Shown here piece after piece: positions 11,743-21,648 of a stretch of 64,000 nucleotides of DNA. The stretch is from Lolium rigidum. Taxonomy: Eukaryota; Streptophyta; Magnoliopsida; Poales; Poaceae. The translations under genes were made by a program, and so were the position numbers. Under the pieces are notes generated by a model. The model was not told the DNA's origin, did not search any database, and saw nothing but the letters and a program-made list of their open reading frames with translations. Positions within the stretch are counted from its first letter, which is position 1; each line of letters opens with the position of its first letter. The DNA lies in contig NC_061513.1 of the NCBI RefSeq assembly GCF_022539505.1, positions 351,769,696 through 351,833,695 on the forward strand, read 5' to 3'.

Positions 11743-11844
11743 ATAAGAAACTTGAAGCTGCTACTTGGAACTTACAGCATTACGGTACATTATATAAGAA
11801 ACTTGAAGCTGGTACTTCGAACTAACAGCATTACAGTACATTAT
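11743..11844 (+). repeat. 51-bp tandem duplication (two units)
   Basis: The unit starting ataagaaacttgaagctg occurs at 11743-11793 and 11794-11844 with a few mismatches (cttggaact against cttcgaact). Confidence 0.9.
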
Positions 11845-13071
11845 TTCTTAGTTGGAAGGAATCTGACCAAATGCTAAGAAATAGTTACTTTGAACTAGAA
11901 AACTATGACTAGTAAGAGAAACAAATTAACATCTCAGAAATCCATTTGGTAAATCCAATCATAACTGAATACAAGTCACACAGTAAAAACGGAATCTCCA
12001 AACTGCGCTGTCTGTCTTTGAGACTGCCATCCATTCCACCAATCTCAGGACACCTAAACGGGTGGTCGCTGCTCTCTATTTCGTCGCCAGCACCATTGCC
12101 GTCAATCTGTCACCATTAGCGCACACCCACGATACCTGGTCTCCAGCGCGTGCAATGGGTACGGGAGAGCAGCATGTGCCCCTCCTCTGGACGCCAAATG
12201 GCTCACTGTGCTGGGAGATCTGCACGGGGGGAGTGCCTCTCACCGGACATGCCGATGCGTTGTGAAGTTTAACTTCACTACCTACATCAGTTTAAACTTG
12301 AAAGTAAGTACTTTATGTAAATTCAGAGATGTGTGCTTGTTAGCATCATCAAATAAATGTTTATGTGTCAGTATAAAACAGCTACTCAGAACACCTACTC
12401 AAATAGCTGCCAACAATTTCAAATGGTTCGCCACATATTCAGAAGATGGTTGAACTGCTAATCGACGAAACTGAATTTGACACCTAAAACTAAACCATAA
12501 CCTGTTAACTGAAGTTGACACTGGACTGACAGCTGAATCTGCGGTGGAACTAGTATACACATATCTCCAAATGTTCATGTCACAAAAGTGCAGACCAATA
12601 AGACTAGTTCTCACAGTAACGCCAATGGGTCTGTGGAGAAGAAGCAGTGGCGGCCGATCCCACAGGCGTGGAGGATGGTTGCCGGCGGCTTTGATCCTAT
12701 GGGCAAGGCTGGCAGTTCCGATCCCCACGCTGCCTTCCGCCAGCAAGACTGCCATCCATAGACTAACACTCTAACTACAGAAGCTCGACATCAAATATAT
12801 ATTGATATATGAGCACATACCAAAAATTCGGACAAAAGAAATTCCTACTGTTCATAGTCACTCGAATTTCCTCAAACCTAAGGAACATAATCATAGTATC
12901 AGATTATAACAACATTACTACAGTTCTCTGTATTCTTACTGGAATATAGCCCCAACCAACGAAATAGAAAAGAAAATGAACTACAAAGAAGCAAACTGGT
13001 ACAACACAGCAACACACACGGCAAGTAGCTTTTGCTTCAAAGTAGATAGACATATATGAGAAACCATGATT
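11845..13071. other. Intergenic stretch, no recognised gene
   Basis: This is mixed-composition DNA. The string gactgccatccat occurs at about 12023 and 12748, hinting at an old duplication. Short frames on both strands have no motif I recognise. The hAT element begins right after this stretch. Confidence 0.5.
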
Positions 13072-13079
13072 CTGGAAAT

Positions 13080-13986
13080 CAGAGGCGGTGCTGGGGGTAT
13101 GCCCCTGTATTCCAGGGAATACCAATGATTTGGCCCCAAAAAATTCCATGTACACTTAATATACGTGGTTGGCTGGTCCATTAGAGATTTAGAGTCCAGC
13201 GCAAGCCCAGTTTTACGTCAGCCTTGCCCACCCCACGTCCACGAACGATCAGATCGCTAGCTGAACCGTCGCTCCACTCCTGGCTCCTTCCGATTCGATG
13301 GACGAAACTAGGAAGAGGCATGGGCGGCGGCACACCCTGATAGACACGAGACACCCAGCAGAGAGCGGACCAGATCGATCGAAGCTGCCGCACCCAGCAG
13401 CAGGCGACGAAGGTGCGGCACCCAGCACAGCAGGCGACGGTAACGGACCGTGCTGTCCAGGTACTTTCCCGCAAATTGGATATTCTTCATGTTTTGTAGA
13501 TGAAAGTACCCTAACCCTTATTTCCTACATAAATTTTAATTTCCCCTTAATTTCCTGTGTTTCTTTGTAACGTAGATGAAGAAGAAGGGTACCGCTAGCA
13601 GTAGTAGTATATTTGCATTATGGGAAAAGGCTTCAAAAGCAAAAAAGACAGATGAAACATCCACTCCAAATCAGACTGTTGCCGCATCGAGTTCTTCTTC
13701 AGTTCAGGCCGAGAACAATTTGCAATTGGCACTAGTGCAAACATCGGATATAGAACATAAACCAGCGAGTGAACCAGAGAGAAGAGGTGTGCAACATACG
13801 TATTGGTACTTTGTATGGAATTAAGGTGTCATGGCTTTTCCTTATTGATTGTTACTTGAATGAATTTTTTGTTATCATATACAGCAGTTCTCTAATATAT
13901 ATCAATTGTTATACTTTACCTCGTATTGCATTTAGAAAAAAAAATTACAATGAATACCCAGGCTCCAATTCCTGGAGCCGCCTCTG
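13080..13986 (+). mobile_element. hAT-superfamily DNA transposon, internally deleted
   Basis: The 907-bp element starts cagaggcggtgctgg and ends ggagccgcctctg, giving terminal inverted repeats built on CAGAGGCGG, the C-A-G-x-G form of hAT ends. It is flanked by a perfect 8-bp target duplication, ctggaaat (13072-13079 and 13987-13994), the size typical of hAT. Inside is a short coding remnant but no transposase catalytic domain, so this is a Ds-like derivative that needed a transposase in trans. Confidence 0.88.
13576..13824 (+). pseudogene. Probable N-terminal remnant of a hAT (TTF-type) transposase
   Basis: The frame begins MKKKGTASSSSIFALWEK and continues with Lys-, Ser- and Thr-rich low-complexity sequence for 82 residues. 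Basic, serine-rich starts of this kind followed by an IFxFW-like string are typical of plant hAT proteins of the TTF-zinc-finger type, and its position inside hAT ends supports this. The zinc finger, RNase-H-like core and dimerisation domain are missing. The coding sequence ends shortly after ERRGVQH, probably where the internal deletion begins. An in-frame exon boundary is also possible. Confidence 0.45.
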
Positions 13987-13994
13987 CTGGAAAT

Positions 13995-14483
13995 GGGAAA
14001 AACTCTGAACCTGTAGCTTGATGGAACAGAAAACTCCAAGGAATGTGGAGCAGATTCCACGACTCCAAGGAAGGGGAACCTTGTAGCCTCGGTTGTCATG
14101 GAGGCGGTGTTCATCCCGGCGGAGGCGACGCCCCCGTCCTAACCCTAGCAAGAGTAGGACCGGCGGAAAAGCGCCAGCGTTGGGGCAGCGTCAACGGCCA
14201 CCGCACATCGTGGTACTGCAGCCAAGCGAAAGGCGCCCGAGGCGGCGCCGACCAGCCGGGATCCACGGGTCTAAGGTTCGTTGTGGGGTAGCGGATAGGC
14301 GGCTAGCTTCGGGTGAATCGCGGGAGGAGCAGAGGGTGGCTTCGGGTCGGTAGTAATCGGCGCCGCGGGGTCTCGCCGGAGCCGGCCGGAATCGACCGGC
14401 GACGGAGGCGGCGGGATGGGGATCGGGAGTGGAGCAAGCGGTGGATATGATACAATGAAGAAATTATTTATTTTTTTATTTTT
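13995..14483. other. GC-rich segment flanking the hAT insertion
   Basis: After the target duplication the sequence becomes very GC-rich (14100-14430) with open frames on both strands and no recognised motif. It could be a decayed gene 5' end or part of an older transposon. Confidence 0.4.
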
Positions 14484-14570
14484 GGCGACACACCAGTCTT
14501 TTTTTTTGAGCAGATTTTTTTTTGAGCGGTTTTTTTTTTTTTTTTTTGAGAAGATGGCGACACACCAGTC
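14484..14570 (-). mobile_element. 57-bp poly(A)-rich retroposed insert with 15-bp target duplication
   Basis: The string ggcgacacaccagtc occurs at 14484-14498 and again at 14556-14570. Between them lie 57 bases of T-runs broken by gagcag and gagcgg. Read on the minus strand the insert consists of A-tracts after tctc/gctc strings and ends in an A-run next to the duplication, the structure left by LINE-driven retroposition. Confidence 0.6.
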
Positions 14571-14650
14571 AGGACTCAGGAACGAGATGATGCCACGATG
14601 GGCTCTATTGGGCCAGGCCTCTCTTCTAAACGTGTGATCGCGGGGTCACC

Positions 14651-14707
14651 AGTAGAGTCGGACTTTTTCCCCTCAAAAAAAAAAAAAAAAAGTAGAGTCG
14701 GACTTTT
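14651..14707 (+). mobile_element. 23-bp retroposed insert with 17-bp target duplication
   Basis: A 17-bp string beginning agtagagtcgg and ending actttt occurs at 14651-14667 and 14691-14707. The 23 bases between read tcccctc followed by 16 A. This is the minimal product of target-primed reverse transcription: almost only the 3' tail was copied. The ccc-c-t-c before the A-run resembles the end of the sequence at 7149-7915. Confidence 0.7.
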
Positions 14708-14799
14708 GACACCAGTATAAAAGCTTATGAACCATTGGATCGATGGAAATGGATGGGTAATATTTATTTGAGGGTACCACAAAAGACCTCAATCACATA

Positions 14800-15805
14800 G
14801 GCTCTGTCTGGATGTTTGTATTGGCAGGCTTGGCATCGCATTAGGTGTAATATCAACATCATGGGATATTAACATTGAGATCAATACCGATATTTCTGTT
14901 TGGATGTCTAGATATTTGGTACCTAGAATTGATACCCTATCTGAATGCCAAAACCTGTTTGGATGGTCAAACTGACGTATTGTATTTGTATGAGAGTATG
15001 ATCCTGATACATGTTTGCAAAGGATTTCTTGTGAAAGTCTTGAATATATTGGAATGGTTATATGATATAACAATTAATAAAAGGCAAAAAATATATATAA
15101 ATTGTCACATCATCTTTTAACTTTAAACAAACATGGAAAATTGAGTGAATATAAATTCAACAAGTACTTTCTTAGATTAGGTTGCAAACATCTCTTCTTC
15201 CTACTCCCGGCCCGTGACCGCTGCGTCAATAAGATTGAAAGTGAGAGGAACTTCACAGAGAACTTGAGAGGAACTTCACCGAGAACTGGGAACGGGAGGG
15301 CGGACTCAAAGGTCGGCCTTAGCAGCTATAGGGGCAGGAAGGGGATCAGATTTACCTGCGCGTGACGCCAGATGGTTGGGATCGAGCTTTCCCCATCCTG
15401 CTCGCTGGTACTCGCGCCCTGCAGAGAGACCTGTGAGGGTGGGTCAATTCGGGCAGGGCAAACAGAGGGCAAGGTCAAGGGAAGGGCGGGGAATGCGGGT
15501 GGTCACCAGGGGACGCCGAGGGAAGGGCCGGGCGGGCTGCACGATTCGGAAGGGAGGCCGTCGCTAGGTCGGGGCGGTCGGGTTGGGGAAGAGACTCGTG
15601 TGCGAGTTCTCGAATGCCAAGCGATGTCTACCTCTAGGGCTCGTCTTTCGGGATCGACCTCTCTCCACAGCAATCTGCCTGGTCAATATTTAGTCCAAAT
15701 ATTTGGCCCCAATGTATAGTACAGCCAAACAGCTCAAATTGAGGTATTCGGCCGTGAATCCCTCAATATACAATGCCGCCTCAATACAAACATCCAAACA
15801 CTGCC
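14800..15805. mobile_element. TIR DNA transposon, about 1.0 kb, superfamily uncertain
   Basis: The left end reads ggctctgtctggatgtttg and the right end, reverse-complemented, reads ggcagtgtttggatgtttg, so the two ends form terminal inverted repeats with few mismatches. The trinucleotide ata flanks both sides (14797-14799 and 15806-15808), compatible with the 3-bp duplications of PIF/Harbinger, although ATA is not the usual TWA form. The middle (15200-15600) is GC-rich and contains a donor-like CAG/GTAAAT on the minus strand, suggesting part of a former gene. No transposase motif is visible. A hAT or Mutator relative cannot be excluded. Confidence 0.6.
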
Positions 15806-16231
15806 ATATTTCGGTGTATGTGCATTTTAACATTAACGCCACGTTGGCCAAAGGAAAAAAGCATGCAGAAATTGGGTCATACCCTTAATCTGGTTCACAA
15901 CACTTGCATGTCACATTATGCAAACATCTTACTTAAGAAACCAATGAGAATGGCAGAAGCCCGCTAAATAAGCACATATTATTTAATAAGCAGCCCGTAT
16001 TGTAATTATTTTACGAGGAATAGTCCAATTCTTGGCCATGTTACATGCACAGCGTGCAGAGCTGCAAAAAATCTGCAGCCCCATGTTGCATCAACGGCCA
16101 ACTTCTAGATGATTCGGCTGCTGGTCGGTGCTGCCAACTTCTATATGATTCGACTGCTGGTCGGTGCAGGCCAGCAGTGTGTTTCTTATCATTATAATTT
16201 TTTTATAGTATTGTTCAGATCACAAACGGTA
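15806..16231 (+). repeat. Three-copy dispersed repeat, copy 1
   Basis: This matches 39630-40160 (copy 2) and 49900-50350 (copy 3): all share gtgcattttaac, aggaatagtccaattcttgg, catgttacatgca and gttcagatcacaa in the same order. The repeat resumes after the nested elements at about 29037 (aattaagcttaccc) and fades near 29090. Unlike the other copies, this one has a 36-bp internal tandem duplication (16097-16168) and lacks the Stowaway insertion. No coding sequence is recognised in any copy. Confidence 0.8.
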
Positions 16232-16606
16232 GCACTACCTCAAGGTCTATATTTTTTAGAAGTCAAACCAAGTAAGTATGACCAAAATTTTAGAATAATC
16301 TATCAACAAATATCATATTTTATAGATACCATATGAATATATATCGGTGGGCCCTTGTGTGTCGGTGTTGGTTTGGGTTTCACCCGAGTATCGGTTTTTG
16401 CCTAGTTTTCCGCTAATTAACTGGACACCTTTCTTCTTAATTAATAGATAGGCAAAGATTTTGCCTCGTTTTAAAAAATATGAATATATATTATATTATC
16501 TATCTTGTAGTATTTATTTTATATTTTGCATGTTAAAGATTTTTGGTCAAATCTTAGTTAAATTTAACATAGTTTAACTTTTAAGCCTTAAACTTTAGGA
16601 TGGAAC
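16232..16606. mobile_element. Stowaway/Mariner-like MITE, split by two later insertions
   Basis: The sequence from gcactacctcaagg has a long imperfect inverted-repeat character: agtatgaccaaaatttt near 16280 faces aagatttttggtcaaat near 16535. A TA pair lies before it (16230-16231) and again at 29037-29038 after the last three bases, which were carried to the far side of the copia insertion. The internal strings resemble long AT-rich wheat MITEs known to me by pattern only. The exact family is uncertain. Confidence 0.55.
16345..16477 (+). mobile_element. 5'-truncated LINE 3' tail with 14-bp target duplication
   Basis: A perfect 14-bp duplication, atatgaatatatat, flanks the insert (16331-16344 and 16478-16491). 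The insert reads cggtgggccc... , contains taattaactggacacc and cttcttaattaatag, and ends ttgcctcgttttaaaaa. That ending is a typical grass L1-type 3' terminus with a short A tail. Only 133 bp were inserted, so it is dead on arrival. Confidence 0.85.
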
Positions 16607-17314
16607 TGAATGGACCGTAGCGGACAAGAGGGGGAGAAAATGGACGGTACACAAATTTTAAGTCTTTTTTAGTTTTAGCGGTGCGGAAGGTAAAGGTGAT
16701 AGCTTTAGTGGTGGAGATGTTCCTACTATGATCCTAGGCAAGTGCAACAAGTAAAGGAAACAAGCATGATAGTAAGAGTAAGGAGCGGGACAACCGGATG
16801 GCGCGGAGACGAGGCGAGGTTTGTTTCCCGCAGTTCCTCTCACAAAAGAGAGTACGTCTGCGTTGAGGATGTGCTAGCCTCACACAAGAGGCTAGGCGGC
16901 CACACCACGAAGGAAGGCCGCACCTTCTTCCTCGAGAGAACTCCACGAAGGGGCTCCCCCTTCTCCACTAAGACACCGGTCGAGGCGGTGGTTCCTTCAC
17001 AAGGTTGGAGCGAGCTCCACAACCCTAGGAGGCTCCCAACAACCTATGGGGCTAGCACAACACCAAGCTAGCCTCCATAGGTGCACTTCTTCCAAGATCC
17101 CACCATAGGAACACTAACTCCAAGATCCACTAAGGACTAGCACGAATTGGTGAAATCTCTCTTGGTAGAACTATAGATCGAGGTCTCCTCCACCACTCCT
17201 CAAAATTTGGGCAAGATTGGTTGGATGGTTGGGAGATGCTCAAGGATTAAGCTCAGCAACAATGGAGGAGAGAGAGAGAGAAGAGATGAAAACAAGTTGG
17301 GGAAGAAGGGCCCT

Positions 17315-17321
17315 TTAAATA
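17315..17321 (-). promoter_or_regulatory. Probable TATA box in the 3' LTR
   Basis: The minus strand reads TATTTAA inside ctatttaaaggg, about 40 bases beyond the palindrome array. The same motif in the same place occurs in the 5' LTR (28385-28391). Confidence 0.5.
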
Positions 17322-17362
17322 GCCCCTCCCCCAAATCCAACCGTTATCTGCAGTTTTTGCCT

Positions 17363-17721
17363 AAGCGGTACTACCGCTTTGGTAAGCGGTACTACCGCTC
17401 TGGATTCAAAATCCCACAGAACTTATCCACGTGGACACATAGCGGTACTACCGCTCGAGGTACCGCAATGGCCTCCAAAGCTTACTGGATCCCAAGCGGT
17501 ACCGAAGCGGTACCAGAGCAGTACTGACATAACTTATGTTACGGTACTTAAGCGGTACCGAGGCGGTACTATCGCTCTCAAGCGGTACTACCGCTCGAGG
17601 TACCGCAAAGGTAGCATAACTTGTTCTGTGGGACTTTCTCAGTGCAAATCTCCAGAGCGGTACCGTTGGGCGGTACCAGTAGGGGTAGCGGTACTACCGC
17701 TACTGGTACCGGTAGTACCGG
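17363..17721. repeat. Array of short palindromes based on AGCGGTACTACCGCT (3' LTR copy)
   Basis: The 15-base palindrome agcggtactaccgct, or close variants such as agcggtaccgaagc, occurs more than ten times in 360 bp, separated by unrelated spacers. The same array is present in the 5' LTR. Confidence 0.9.
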
Positions 17722-17852
17722 TCTGGCAAAAACTGCTTTTTCCTGTTTTTCTCTCCAACCATCTCACCTCGCGATACACACACAACACTAGAAAACCTAT
17801 AAGCTACACATCAGTCCTCCGATCTTGACGTGTCCAGCGAGGTCACCGTGCA

Positions 17853-18703
17853 CAGGGGCGGAGACCGGGGGGCGAGCAGGGGCTAGACTCCCCCAATGCG
17901 TCGTCCCCCTCAATGTCGTGCAGTAGTTTCTTGTACTGGTATACTAGTATATGGGCGCTAATGGCTGGAGTTAGTGCATGATTAATCAGCCCATGCTTAA
18001 TTGTTACAGATTAGTGCAGCGAACTAGAGCCCATTAGCCCGTCTGATCCTCATCTCCCCCATACGACTTTGTTTTTCTGGATGCAAACTCGCTTCGTACC
18101 TAGCCTTACAGATCGATCGTGGGTTCATTGAACCGTACATCCCCTTAATTAGGGCGCCTCTCGCTGCAACCAGCCGCTGCCTGCCGCCGCCCAACACTCG
18201 CCGCGGCGCCGTCTACATACACCACCGGGACAGGAGATCGGACCGAAATACAGCCCCTCCGCCTAGATGTGATCGAGCTGCTCCGGCACTTTCGCGCAGC
18301 GGCGGCTACCGATGGGTGGATGGGCAACCTGGGATACTGCCTCGTCTATCACATATAAGGTTAAATTGTCCATTCCTATGGTATGTCGTCTATTACTGTC
18401 ATAATTCAATTCATACATAGCACTGGTAGGTGTAATTAGATCGAATATAAATTATATATATTCTATACTTCCATAGAGTTGAAAACAAGAGAAAGTGAAG
18501 AATTGAAAGTGCAAATCATCTTTCAAAAATGTTGTTATTCATAAATGAAGAAAAGCACAAATACTTTGTCACATTGTCATATTTTTCTAATGATTGTATG
18601 TTAAGATATATGTCTTTCAGTCCTCGGAAAAAAAATCTTATACGCCATTCATTGGCCATTATCTTCCTTGCCCCCCTATAGTCAAATCCTGGCTCCGCCC
18701 CTG
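17853..18703. mobile_element. Non-autonomous hAT element inside the SIRE 3' LTR
   Basis: The 851-bp element starts caggggcggagacc and ends ggctccgcccctg, so its terminal inverted repeats begin CAGGGGCGGAG. A perfect 8-bp target duplication, accgtgca, lies at 17845-17852 and 18704-18711. The subterminal strings (ggattttgac-like near the right end followed by a G-run) are typical of plant hAT ends. No transposase is recognisable. Confidence 0.92.
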
Positions 18704-18807
18704 ACCGTGCACTTGCAAATCTATCAAGATACTCTTTGCACACGGTGAGATTATTCAAGTGTTGTCATCAAACACACAAAACACGGGGTTTAGACTTTTC
18801 TCTTTCA

Positions 18808-18823
18808 ATCTCCCCCTTTTTGG
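18808..18823 (-). other. Polypurine tract of the SIRE-type element
   Basis: The minus strand reads ccaaaaagggggagat directly before the LTR start tgaaagag. The identical 16 bases precede the LTR at 52467, on the plus strand. Confidence 0.88.
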
Positions 18824-19672
18824 TGTTTGATGACAACACAAGAATTTGCAATGGCATAAGATATTATGATGAGATATTTAGATTTGCAAAAGCTCGACGG
18901 AGCTCCCCCTAGACATGTGCATATTTAGAATATGTATTTGAATATAAATGCACACATCCTAGAGACATAACTCCCCCTAGATTTTACAAACTAAGCACAT
19001 ATGCAACAAGGATACTTGACATGTTCATATAGCATATGCACAATGTGTAGGCAACACAAGATCATGCAAAGAGTTTTGGGTGAAGTTATCATACCTTTGC
19101 CTTGAGAAAACCCAAACTCACAACAATTGCCTCCATAGGGTTGGTGTAGCCACAAGAAGAGATAAGCAACTAGGACCAAAAGGCTACAACAACGAAAGTC
19201 CCCATGCAAAAACCCATCCTAATAGGTAACTTCTCCCCCTTTGGCATCGGAACACCAAAAAGGAGGATAAGCAAACTAAAAGGAAGGTAAGGAAATACAC
19301 AACCAAGCTTGCAAAAACCAACAAGGAAAACAAAGCTTGGATGAGACTCCTCAAAAACATGGAGAAAAAAAGAAAGGACAACAAAAGAAGAAGGACAAAA
19401 GAAAGTCACAAAGAAACAAGAAGAACCAAAAACTCCTCAAAGAGGAGGTTGGTGGACGAAGCCACCGTGTAAGAGTATAGTAGTGTGAGGTCGCGTAGAT
19501 GTATCTAGGACTCACGGCTTTAGTCACTTATTTGACAAATAACATATGTTTTGGATTTCTTTATGCATTATGGGGGGAGGGATAGCTCAATAAGTTTAAA
19601 CCGCACTCCCCTATGTTCATACGTGCTTTTCATCTAGACATATAGTTAAAGAGTGGTATGTGCGCACGACGG
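18824..19672 (-). other. 3' untranslated region with a second PPT-like motif
   Basis: There is no coding sequence between RNase H and the polypurine tract. At 19231-19266 the minus strand carries a ctttttggtgttccgatg string followed by ccaaagggggagaagtt. It recurs at 51931-51970 in the other SIRE-type element. Confidence 0.7.
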
Positions 19673-20308
19673 TCAAGCGAAGTTCGATGGATCAATGATA
19701 TTTAGCTCATGCCTCAACTCAATGAAACGCTTCTCATCCAAGGGCTTCGTGAAGATGTCCGCCAATTGATCCTTGGTACCAATGAAGGATAGAACAATAT
19801 CTCCGCGAGCAATGTGATCCCGGATGAAGTGGTTCCTTATCTCAATGTGCTTCGTCTTGCCATGAAGAACCAGATTGTAGGTGATCTTGATTGAGCTCTC
19901 AGTGTCACACAAAAGAGGCACCTTGCTATACCCGAGTCCATAATCCCGCAAGGTTTGCCTCATCCATAAGATTTGAGCACAACTACTTGCCGCGGCAACA
20001 TACTCGGCTTCCGTGGTAGAGACGGAGACACAATTTTGCTTCTTTGAGGATCAACACACCAAGGATATTCCAAGAAAGTGACAAGCTCCGGATGTATACA
20101 TCCTATCCACCTTGTCGCCCGCCCAATCGGAGTCGGTGAAACAAACCAAAGAGAAGTCCGTGTCCCTTGGGTACCATAGTCCAAAGTGTGGGGTATCACC
20201 TAAATATCGAAAGATCCTCTTTACGCCACAATGTGGCTGTCCTTCGGACTTGCTTGAAACCGTGCACACATACCAACGCTTAACATTATGTCCGGACGAG
20301 AAGCACAA
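19673..20308 (-). pseudogene. Copia RNase H domain, broken
   Basis: This continues from reverse transcriptase in another frame. Visible blocks are [32 protein letters not shown] (first catalytic Asp region), STTEAEYVAAASSCAQ (the TEAEY block) and the C-terminal KTKHIEIRNHFIRDH with IGTKDQLADIFTKPL, which holds the last catalytic Asp. RNase H removes element RNA during cDNA synthesis. A frameshift near 20222 separates it from reverse transcriptase. A nonsense codon at 20051-20053 (TGA, where related proteins have Trp before SSKKQ) splits it in two. Confidence 0.88.
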
Positions 20309-21510
20309 AGGTAAAGAAGCAAACCTATCATCGAACGGTAGAGCTTGGGATCCACCGCCTTGCCGGTCTCATCAAGGGAGAGTTGACATTTGAGATGCAT
20401 CGGGGTTCCAATGCCCTTGGCGTCCTTCATGTCGAAGCGCTTGAGCATGTCTTGGAGGTACTTTGCTTGATTGATGAAGGTGCCTTGTCGCATTTGCTTG
20501 ATCTCGAACCCGAGGAAGTACTTGAGTTCACCCATCACCGACATCTCAAACCTATTAGTCATCAACTTAGCAAACTCATCATTGAACTTTGTGTTAGTTG
20601 AGCCAAATATGATGTCGTCTACATAAAGTTGGCATATGAAGAGCTCCCCATTGACTTTCTTAGTAAAAAGAGTGGGATCGATTTTCCCCACTTCGAAACC
20701 ACGATCTACAAGCAACTCCTTTAAATGCTCATACCAAGATCTAGGAGCTTGTTTGAGACCATATAGGGCCTTTTTGAGCTTGAAGACATGGTCCGGGAAG
20801 TGGGGGTCCTCGAATCCTGGGGGTTGCTTCACATATACCTCCTCGTGTAAAGGACCATTAAGAAAAGCACTCTTAACATCCATTTTTTGCAACTTGAAGC
20901 CATGATGAGAGGCAAAGGCCAAAAGGATACAGATGGACTCAAGCCTTACAACGGGTGCAAAGGTTTCGCCAAAGTCCACGCCTTCAACTTGAGAATAGCC
21001 TTGTGCCATCAATCTTGCTTTGTTGCGGATGACGATGCCACATTCATCTTGCTTGTTCTTGAAGACCCATTTGGTGCCGATAACATTGCAGCAATGATCA
21101 GGTCGCTTCATGAGAGTCCACACATCATTCATCTTGAAGTTGTTGAGTTTCTCTTGCATTGCTATCAACCAATCGGGATCTTCAAGCGCATCATTAACCT
21201 TGAGTGGTTCCACCATAGAGACAAAGGCGTGGTGCTCACAAAAGTTTTCTAGTTGCCTCCGGGTGGTCACTTTGCTCTTTAAATCACCAATGACATTACG
21301 CAAAGAATGGGACCTGAGGCACAAATGTCTTGTAGTAGGATCTTCACGGCGAGTATCGGCTATAGGAGTAGATTCTTGTGAGTCCTCTTGGCCTTCATCA
21401 TGGTTTAGATCCTCGCCTTGACCTTCATTGTTGTTGAATGGGGCATCATCATCATCATCATCATCATGAGAGCCAGACGACTCAGGAGTATTAGGAATGG
21501 AATTATCCAT
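20221..21510 (-). CDS. Copia reverse transcriptase domain
   Basis: This frame of 429 codons starts with an acidic linker containing seven Asp in a row (residues about 16-22). The reverse transcriptase proper begins near residue 110 ([12 protein letters not shown]). Key blocks are [29 protein letters not shown] (residues 211-219, first catalytic Asp), [13 protein letters not shown] and LYVDDIIFG (YVDD at 296-299). The fold is complete through [11 protein letters not shown]. The ATG at 21510 is only the first in the frame; upstream the polyprotein continues in the same frame to the stop at 21649-21651. The domain copies element RNA into DNA in the virus-like particle. Confidence 0.93.
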   Translation of the reverse strand: MDNSIPNTPESSGSHDDDDDDDAPFNNNEGQGEDLNHDEGQEDSQESTPIADTRREDPTTRHLCLRSHSLRNVIGDLKSKVTTRRQLENFCEHHAFVSMVEPLKVNDALEDPDWLIAMQEKLNNFKMNDVWTLMKRPDHCCNVIGTKWVFKNKQDECGIVIRNKARLMAQGYSQVEGVDFGETFAPVVRLESICILLAFASHHGFKLQKMDVKSAFLNGPLHEEVYVKQPPGFEDPHFPDHVFKLKKALYGLKQAPRSWYEHLKELLVDRGFEVGKIDPTLFTKKVNGELFICQLYVDDIIFGSTNTKFNDEFAKLMTNRFEMSVMGELKYFLGFEIKQMRQGTFINQAKYLQDMLKRFDMKDAKGIGTPMHLKCQLSLDETGKAVDPKLYRSMIGLLLYLCASRPDIMLSVGMCARFQASPKDSHIVA

Positions 21511-21648
21511 AAAGATTGTCCCCGAGCCATTCGGTGAAGAACTTGAAGCTTGACCTTGGTCACTTGATGTCGGTTGTTGTGGTAGATGAGCTTGCGGTAG
21601 TTGTTGATGTTGTTCTTGAGTTTGTTGAGGTAGGCTTGCACTTGATTG

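Larger units (their letters stand above)
16607..18807 (-). repeat. 3' LTR of the SIRE-type element, split by a hAT insertion
   Basis: The ends are tgaatggaccgtag on the left and tctttca on the right. Removing the hAT element and one copy of its target duplication leaves about 1342 bp, which matches the 27676-29028 LTR throughout. Confidence 0.92.
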
